Shown here one piece after another: positions 7,290-10,513 of a DNA stretch of 10,513 nucleotides; positions within the stretch are counted from its first letter, which is position 1, and every line of letters starts with the position of its first letter. The notes under the pieces are model-generated. The model was not told the DNA's origin and made no database searches. It saw only the letters and a program-made list of their open reading frames with translations. The stretch is from contig JAZDMW010000043.1 in assembly GCA_043800545.1 (NCBI GenBank), positions 1 through 10,513 of the forward strand, read 5' to 3'. Source of the DNA: 1-14-0-20-39-34 sp043800545 (GTDB lineage Bacteria; Patescibacteriota; Patescibacteriia; Magasanikbacterales; UBA922). A program made the translations under genes and the position numbers.

Positions 7290-7296
7290 CACCTCC
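7290..7296 (-). promoter_or_regulatory. Strong Shine-Dalgarno of the histone-like gene
   Basis: On the complement this reads GGAGGTG, a 7-base match to the anti-SD of 16S rRNA, 6 bases before the ATG at 7283. It is the only convincing SD in the window. Confidence 0.85.
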
Positions 7297-7308
7297 CCTC
7301 GTTTGAGG
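7290..7308 (-). promoter_or_regulatory. Small hairpin beside the SD (possible translation control)
   Basis: On the transcript CCTC (7305-7308) can pair with GAGG at 7297-7300 across a 4-base loop, or with the GAGG inside the SD at 7292-7295. The two pairings exclude each other, and one would hide the SD. Short stems like this may be chance; the control role is inference. Confidence 0.3.
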
Positions 7309-7324
7309 ATTTTCACTTTTATCG

Positions 7325-7357
7325 ACATTTGATATTACCATGGTACACACCAAATGT
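7325..7357 (-). repeat. Inverted repeat with nested palindrome in the leader of the histone-like gene
   Basis: Arms ACATTTG (7325-7331) and CAAATGT (7351-7357) flank a 10-base palindrome TACCATGGTA (7336-7345). In RNA this gives a 7-bp stem with an inner hairpin, near the predicted 5' end of the transcript if the proximal promoter is used. It could stabilise the mRNA or be a protein-binding site. Confidence 0.5.
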
Positions 7358-7361
7358 TTTT

Positions 7362-7390
7362 AATAAAGTGATAAGAGTTTTACATGACAA
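7362..7390 (-). promoter_or_regulatory. Candidate proximal promoter of the histone-like gene
   Basis: On the complement TTGTCA (7385-7390, 5 of 6 to the -35 consensus), a 17-base spacer and TTTATT (7362-7367, 4 of 6) are followed by a leader of about 70 bases. The inverted repeat at 7378-7404 overlaps the -35 box. Confidence 0.35.
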
Positions 7391-7404
7391 GCATGGATGT
7401 AAAA
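7378..7404. repeat. Inverted repeat TTTTACAT / ATGTAAAA, possible operator
   Basis: Two 8-base arms (7378-7385 and 7397-7404) are separated by 11 bases that contain a second CATG. It covers the -35 box of the proximal candidate promoter, a position suited to a repressor, but no regulator is visible here. Confidence 0.4.
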
Positions 7405-7631
7405 ATCTTTTTATATTTAAAATATAACCGACCTATATATATTATAAGTTTTTTTTCAATATTTTGAAACTTTTTTTGCAAAAAAACTGTGCATAACTTT
7501 TTTTAAAAAATATTTTTCAAAAATTATTTTGATATAAAACAGAAAATTAATTTTTTATTTTTATAAAAATAAAATGAAAAAAGAGAAAATATTTTTCACA
7601 AAAAAACAAAATAAATCAAAAAAGAAAAATA
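7405..7631. other. Very AT-rich intergenic stretch, no gene seen
   Basis: Within the 7284-7719 gap this stretch is nearly all A and T, with long T- and A-runs and stops in all frames. I found no coding region and no RNA gene. One match to the relaxed DnaA box TTATNCACA is present on the complement (TTATGCACA, within 7488-7498). It separates the histone-like gene from the terminator of the next - strand gene. Confidence 0.6.
7441..7469 (-). promoter_or_regulatory. Candidate distal promoter of the histone-like gene
   Basis: On the complement a perfect -10 TATAAT (7441-7446) has a 17-base spacer and a weak TTTCAA -35 (7464-7469). It would give a leader of about 150 bases. In DNA this AT-rich a TATAAT can arise by chance. 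Confidence 0.3.
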
Positions 7632-7657
7632 AAGAAATGTACTTTTGTACATTTCTT
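7632..7657 (-). terminator. Intrinsic terminator of the PLPC-like gene
   Basis: Arms AAGAAATGTAC and GTACATTTCTT form a perfect 11-bp stem with a TTTT loop. On the complement it is followed by a T-rich run (TTATTTTTCTTTTTT). It lies about 60 bases past the - strand stop at 7720, in the right place to end that transcript. Confidence 0.75.
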
Positions 7658-7719
7658 ATGATTTGGTAGGACACTCCATTGGCCGTTGGAACCTTTTCTT
7701 TGAGGAAATTAGAAAATGG

Positions 7720-8352
7720 TCAAACCAAACATTCGTTAATCATTAGACTGTATAGGTTTTTTATCCTCGTTTCTATATCAGGATTTTTGAGAAGTTGTTC
7801 AGTTTTTCTATTTATTTTTCCAATTACTTCTGGTTCGCCACTAAACTTTAGCCACATTTCGCCAATATCTTTTAGAGTTATTTCTTTTTTCCCGAAATAC
7901 ATCTCTTTTATTATTCGATTGTATTCTTTTATAATTTCGGTCGGTTCATTATTGGGACTTCCAAAATAATCAACCATATCTAAATATGGGTTTGGGTTAA
8001 ATTGTTTGTAAATCTCCATATCCTGGATGCCCTTGATGGCAGTTTTTATTATCCATCGTTCCGTACCTTGTCCAGCTGGCCCAACGTCGACAAATAATTC
8101 AGGGAGCGTTTCTTCTATAGCTTTATTGCACACTTTATCACATAACAAATGAATGGCCCAGCCATTTTTAAAATCCGAACCCATATTATTGGAAATATTT
8201 TCCTGTCCGGTATGGGTTAGTTTTCTCTCAATTTTACTGATATACCGACTATCAGGATAAATAGTCCCAGAAAGATATTCACTTAAGTTTTGAATTTTAT
8301 ATTTTGATTTTAAATCTAAAGCAAATTTTATGTGCGTGGCTTCGAGAGGCAT
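7720..8352 (-). CDS. Zinc-dependent phospholipase C-like / HD-like metal-binding hydrolase
   Basis: This 210-residue protein begins MPLEATHIKFALDL and has a spaced set of possible metal ligands: H7, D34 in GTIYPDSR, H47 in KLTH, D60, and H68/D72 in WAIHLLCD. That order (ATHxxFA, then GxxxPD, then H, then D..GW..H...D) resembles the zinc-dependent phospholipase C family (PF00882), many members of which are small proteins of unknown substrate in bacteria. A hydrolase acting on a phosphoester is the best guess, but the substrate is not visible. There is no signal peptide or membrane segment, so it is probably cytoplasmic. From about residue 85 on the sequence is helical-looking with no recognised motif. 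It is a single-gene transcript, has no SD, and is the only gene here ending in TGA. Its neighbours give no functional link. Confidence 0.72.
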   Translation of the reverse strand: MPLEATHIKFALDLKSKYKIQNLSEYLSGTIYPDSRYISKIERKLTHTGQENISNNMGSDFKNGWAIHLLCDKVCNKAIEETLPELFVDVGPAGQGTERWIIKTAIKGIQDMEIYKQFNPNPYLDMVDYFGSPNNEPTEIIKEYNRIIKEMYFGKKEITLKDIGEMWLKFSGEPEVIGKINRKTEQLLKNPDIETRIKNLYSLMINECLV

Positions 8353-8389
8353 AGTATTATTTATTATTAATTACTATAATAATATTGCA

Positions 8390-8395
8390 ATTATA
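8390..8395 (-). promoter_or_regulatory. Candidate -10 box of the PLPC-like gene
   Basis: The complement reads TATAAT about 38 bases before the start codon; the expected -35 position holds only a poor match (TCGAAC). It would give a leader of roughly 30 bases. Confidence 0.3.
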
Positions 8396-8409
8396 CATAA
8401 AAAACAAGC

Positions 8410-8432
8410 AGGTTCGATTCTCACTGGGTCAT
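8410..8432 (+). other. tRNA 3'-end-like fragment
   Basis: The sequence GCAGGTTCGATTCTCAC followed by TGGGTCA has the T-loop consensus (GGTTCGATTC) and a possible 7-base acceptor strand in correct spacing. The T-stem does not close (3 of 5 pairs) and no CCA follows. There is no 5' half upstream, so it is not a working tRNA; it may be tRNA debris or a former attachment site. Confidence 0.35.
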
Positions 8433-8505
8433 TTATAAAAATTGGCTAAAATAGCACTGTAAGTAAATATCCAAATGAACCCAATATTTCCTTTTAAATA
8501 AAACG

Positions 8506-8532
8506 AAAACCTCGCTATTTAAGCGAAGTTTT
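8506..8532 (-). terminator. Intrinsic terminator of tRNA-Ile
   Basis: Arms AAAACCTCGCT and AGCGAAGTTTT pair over 11 bases with one G-U, around a 5-base loop. The hairpin begins 4 bases after the CCA end of the tRNA on the - strand and is followed there by CGTTTTATTT. Confidence 0.82.
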
Positions 8533-8536
8533 GATT

Positions 8537-8612
8537 TGGTAGGCCAGGGTGGTATCGAACCACCGACCCCAACGTTATAAGCGTTGTGCTCTAACCACTG
8601 AGCTACTGGCCC
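8537..8612 (-). tRNA. tRNA-Ile, anticodon UAU
   Basis: The 76-base cloverleaf on the complement is complete. The acceptor GGGCCAG pairs with CTGGCCT (G1-U72 wobble), the D stem is GCTC/GAGC, the anticodon stem CAACG/CGTTG, the variable loop has 5 bases, the T stem is GGTGG/CCACC with loop TTCGATA, and A73 plus CCA are encoded. The anticodon loop CTTATAA has T33, anticodon TAT at 34-36 and A37-A38, so it reads the AUA isoleucine codon directly. Most bacteria read AUA with a CAU-anticodon tRNA modified by TilS, so this is an uncommon type. AUA codons occur throughout the genes here. It has its own promoter and terminator. Confidence 0.95.
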
Positions 8613-8625
8613 GTAGACAAAACAT

Positions 8626-8654
8626 ATATTAGCACAAAGCCCTTGATTTTTCAA
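8626..8654 (-). promoter_or_regulatory. Promoter of tRNA-Ile (leftward arm of a divergent pair)
   Basis: On the complement TTGAAA (8649-8654), a 17-base spacer ending in TGC (extended -10), and TAATAT (8626-8631) place the start of transcription just before the tRNA 5' end at 8612. Its -35 directly abuts the -35 of the rightward promoter. Confidence 0.7.
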
Positions 8655-8670
8655 GTGTTTCTGCTATAAT
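8643..8670 (+). promoter_or_regulatory. Promoter of the pseudouridine synthase-gmk operon
   Basis: TTGATT (8643-8648), a 16-base spacer ending in TGC, and a perfect TATAAT (8665-8670) form an extended -10 promoter. The start of transcription should fall near 8677, which leaves a leader of only about 13 bases before the ATG at 8690. Confidence 0.75.
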
Positions 8671-8689
8671 GCCTGTACATAATGAATAT

Positions 8690-9664
8690 ATGGAAAAAAA
8701 TCAAACAATAATCTACCCCAGTGATTCCGACTCCATGCGTTTGGATGTGTTTTTGACTGACTATTTTCAGGTCAGTCGTTCACAGGTTCAAAAGTGGATT
8801 AAACAGGAACATGTGTTGGTAAATGGAAAATTTCCAAAAAAAGCAGGTGACTTTTTAAAAAGCGGGGATACCATTTCAATGGTGAGTGAGGGAAAGTATG
8901 AAAGTACAGAAAAAAGGGATGAAGAGTATGAAAGATTAAAAAATGAAATTGTTATTCTTCATGATGAAAAAGATTTTCTTGTTGTATACAAACCAGCAGG
9001 TCTTTTGGTTCATCCAACTGAAGCTTTGGAAGAAAATACACTGACTCATTTCCTTTTAGAGAAATATCCAAAGTTGAAGGGAATTGGGGAAAATCCTGTT
9101 CGTCCTGGAATTGTACACCGTTTGGATAGAGAGGCTTCAGGAATTTTGGTAATTGCAAAAACCAAAAAAATGTTTGAACATTTAAAAAAACAATTTCAAG
9201 AAAGAACAATAGAAAAAATTTATTCTGTGCTTGTGTATGGTGAAGTCGATCAGGACCATAATATTATTGATTTTGATATTGATCGTGGTAAAGATGGAAA
9301 AATGGTTTCAAGACCAAATACAGATTTGTTATCATTGAAAAAAGTACAAAAGAGACAGCCAGGAAAAGAAGCCATCACAGAATTTTGGGTAGAAAAAAGA
9401 TTTGTAAATTACTCTCTTCTTCGTGTTAAAATCCATACGGGAAGAACCCATCAAATTCGTGTGCACATGTATGCATATAATCATCCTGTAGTTGGAGATA
9501 ATTTGTATTGTAATAAAAAGCTTTGTAAAAAAAGAGATAGGGAATTGAAGCGATTATTTCTCCATGCAAAGGAATTGTCTTTTACAGATTTAAAAGGAGA
9601 AAAAAGGAATTTTGAGTATGGATTACCTGAAGATCTTCAATCATTTTTAGACAATGCAAAATAA
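8690..9664 (+). CDS. RluA/RluD-family 23S rRNA pseudouridine synthase
   Basis: This 324-residue enzyme converts specific uridines of rRNA (in E. coli RluD: 23S positions 1911, 1915, 1917) to pseudouridine. An N-terminal S4 RNA-binding domain (MRLDVFLTDYF through VLVNGKFPKKAGDFLKSGD) precedes the catalytic domain. That domain has VVYKPAGLLVHP, then HRLDREASG with the catalytic Asp (D146), and RTHQIRVHM plus HPVVGD near the C-terminus. The start is set at 8690. An in-frame ATG at 8669 overlaps the -10 box TATAAT (8665-8670) and lies before the transcription start, so it cannot be used from this promoter. The ATG at 8682 is out of frame. No SD is seen. It is the first gene of a two-gene operon with gmk. 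Which uridines are targeted cannot be told; RluC or YlyB-like paralogues look similar. Confidence 0.9.
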   Translation: MEKNQTIIYPSDSDSMRLDVFLTDYFQVSRSQVQKWIKQEHVLVNGKFPKKAGDFLKSGDTISMVSEGKYESTEKRDEEYERLKNEIVILHDEKDFLVVYKPAGLLVHPTEALEENTLTHFLLEKYPKLKGIGENPVRPGIVHRLDREASGILVIAKTKKMFEHLKKQFQERTIEKIYSVLVYGEVDQDHNIIDFDIDRGKDGKMVSRPNTDLLSLKKVQKRQPGKEAITEFWVEKRFVNYSLLRVKIHTGRTHQIRVHMYAYNHPVVGDNLYCNKKLCKKRDRELKRLFLHAKELSFTDLKGEKRNFEYGLPEDLQSFLDNAK

Positions 9665-9665
9665 T

Positions 9666-10229
9666 ATGTCAGGGAAATTAGTCGTTGTCTCCGCACCTTC
9701 GGGTACTGGGAAGACAACTATTGTACAAAAGATTCTTGAAATACTCCCGAATACAGCTCGCCTCATTACAACTACCACTCGTGAGAAAAGACCTGGAGAG
9801 GTGGAAGGAAAAGATTATTATTTTGTCACCAAGGAAGACTTTGTAGAAAAAATAGGAAAAGGGGAGTTTTTGGAATATAATCAGTACGCAGGGAACTCTT
9901 ATGGCACAGAAAAGGTAAAGCTCGAAGAGTTGCAAAAACAATACGATTTCGTGTTTGCAGTAATAGACGTAAACGGAAAGATGAACTTAGATGCCTTGCA
10001 TATTCCAAATATCTCCATTTTTATCCTTCCTGAGAGTCTTGAAGTACTCCGGGCAAGAATAGAGAAGAGGGCTTCACTCTCTCAAGAACAACTGGAACAG
10101 AGGTTAGATGAGGTAAGAACAGAGATAGACAAGGGAAAAGGTTATGATTACCAGGTCATAAATAGAGAAGGAAAAATGGAGGAAACAGTAGAAGAAATTC
10201 TTGCATTTTTAGAGAAAAAGGATAAATAG
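9666..10229 (+). CDS. gmk: Guanylate kinase
   Basis: This 187-residue cytoplasmic enzyme phosphorylates GMP to GDP with ATP. MSGKLVVVSAPSGTGKTT holds the P-loop (S9-T18). The GMP-binding part follows with TTTTREKRPGEVEGKDYYFV, then GEFLEYNQYAGNSYGT, a VIDVNGKMNLD segment, and the lid region with RIEKRASLSQEQLEQRLDE. The length is slightly under the usual 200-210. The start at 9666 gives TAA-T-ATG spacing after the preceding stop, the same junction as glmS-yvcK, and leaves a typical Gmk N-terminus. A second in-frame ATG at 9654 would overlap the upstream gene by 11 bases and add MQNN. It ends in TAG. No terminator hairpin is obvious after it. Confidence 0.95.
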   Translation: MSGKLVVVSAPSGTGKTTIVQKILEILPNTARLITTTTREKRPGEVEGKDYYFVTKEDFVEKIGKGEFLEYNQYAGNSYGTEKVKLEELQKQYDFVFAVIDVNGKMNLDALHIPNISIFILPESLEVLRARIEKRASLSQEQLEQRLDEVRTEIDKGKGYDYQVINREGKMEETVEEILAFLEKKDK

Positions 10230-10249
10230 AACAGGGAAGAAATTGCCAC

Positions 10250-10278
10250 TTGACAAATTTTTTTCTAGGGTGTAATAT
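10250..10278 (+). promoter_or_regulatory. Strong promoter of rplS
   Basis: TTGACA (10250-10255, perfect), a 17-base spacer ending in TG, and TAATAT (10273-10278) form the best promoter of the window, as expected for a ribosomal protein gene. Transcription should begin near 10285. Confidence 0.82.
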
Positions 10279-10284
10279 ATCCAC

Positions 10285-10349
10285 CGTATTTTGAAATCAT
10301 ATTAGTGATGTTGATGCGACTTCAACCTCTCCCTTTAATTATATAGTAT
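10285..10349 (+). promoter_or_regulatory. rplS leader with a small hairpin
   Basis: The predicted leader is about 65 bases. GTTGA (10310-10314) pairs with TCAAC (10322-10326) around a 7-base loop. L19 leaders that bind the protein are known in Firmicutes, but this stem is short and the role is not shown. Confidence 0.3.
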
Positions 10350-10513
10350 ATGTCAAAGGACATGAGAAATGAACTCAAGGCTGGAATGAACGTAAAAGTT
10401 CACCAAATTATTAAGGATAAAAATAAAAAAGGTGAAGATAAAGAACGTATCCAGATCTTTGAAGGGATCGTACTTGCGGTAAAGCATGGTAATGAACCAG
10501 GAGCAACCGTAAC
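10350..10513 (+). CDS. rplS: 50S ribosomal protein L19 (5' part; runs off the window)
   Basis: The first 54 residues are visible, starting MSKDMRNELKAGMNVKV. The pattern GMNVKVHQIIKD, then ERIQIFEGIVLAVKHGNEPG, matches the N-terminal half of L19. The core (R/I)Q-x-FEG-x-V is the family signature, and VKHGNEPGAT is the form common in candidate-phyla bacteria. L19 sits at the 30S-50S interface, contacting 23S rRNA. The frame is open to the last base. It follows a dedicated strong promoter rather than being read only from the gmk transcript. No SD is visible before the ATG. Confidence 0.92.
   Translation, partial: MSKDMRNELKAGMNVKVHQIIKDKNKKGEDKERIQIFEGIVLAVKHGNEPGATV

Noticed and set aside
7660..7712. 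A second tRNA 3' half on the - strand ending in CCTACCA
   Set aside because: The upstream bases (GGTTCCAACGG) do not form a T-arm with a pairing stem, so only the short terminal match remains.
7679..7969. A 96-codon + strand frame opposite the PLPC-like gene
   Set aside because: It lies antisense to a longer frame with family motifs, and its hydrophobic run is the complement of Lys/Glu codons.
8433..8654. A 73-codon frame on the - strand reading through the tRNA (contains GPVAQWLEH)
   Set aside because: This peptide is the well-known false translation of a tRNA. The frame spans the whole of tRNA-Ile and its terminator.
8669..8689. ATG at 8669 as the start of the pseudouridine synthase
   Set aside because: It overlaps the -10 box TATAAT and precedes the likely transcription start; the ATG at 8690 is in frame and gives a normal N-terminus.
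1..10513. Alternative code with TGA as glycine (Gracilibacteria/Absconditabacteria)
   Set aside because: No conserved gene contains an in-frame TGA, glycine uses GGN, and one gene stops at TGA at a sensible length.

Overview
The window is AT-rich and densely packed. Genes start 1-12 bases after the preceding stop, most lack a Shine-Dalgarno (SD) sequence, and TAA is the dominant stop. The protein set is an amino-sugar pathway operon, a ferredoxin-dependent 2-oxoacid oxidoreductase, an EndoQ-type repair nuclease, an RluD-like pseudouridine synthase, guanylate kinase and ribosomal protein L19. The L19 style, small genes, SD-poor starts and a lysine-rich 'histone-like' mini-protein suggest a Candidate Phyla Radiation (Patescibacteria) bacterium. 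That placement is inference. The standard bacterial code fits: no core gene has an in-frame TGA, and one gene ends in TGA.

Region 1 (1-7112, + strand) is one tight operon of eight genes. The order is: the 3' end of a GlmU-type sugar nucleotidyltransferase; alpha, beta and gamma subunits of a 2-oxoacid:ferredoxin oxidoreductase; glmS; yvcK/glmR; a GNAT acetyltransferase broken by one base in an A9 run; and an EndoQ-like PHP endonuclease. A perfect 28-bp palindrome at 7085-7112 ends the operon and also serves the convergent gene beyond it. GlmS makes glucosamine-6-phosphate, YvcK/GlmR is the known regulator of GlmS in Bacillus, and the GlmU-like enzyme would use the downstream sugar phosphate. 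The operon therefore appears to combine cell-envelope precursor supply with ferredoxin-linked carbon metabolism and DNA repair.

Region 2 (7113-8640, mostly - strand) is sparser. It holds a 50-residue Lys/Arg/Ala/Pro-rich DNA-binding protein, the only gene here with a strong SD, preceded by a structured leader. Next come an extremely AT-rich intergenic stretch, a terminator, a PLPC-like metal-binding protein gene, a tRNA-3'-end-like fragment, and a complete tRNA-Ile with anticodon UAU and its own terminator.

Region 3 (8640-10513, + strand) starts at a divergent promoter whose two -35 boxes abut. The rightward arm drives the RluD-like synthase and gmk. A strong separate promoter (TTGACA-17-TAATAT) then drives rplS (L19), which runs off the window end. 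No CRISPR array, insertion sequence or rRNA was seen.
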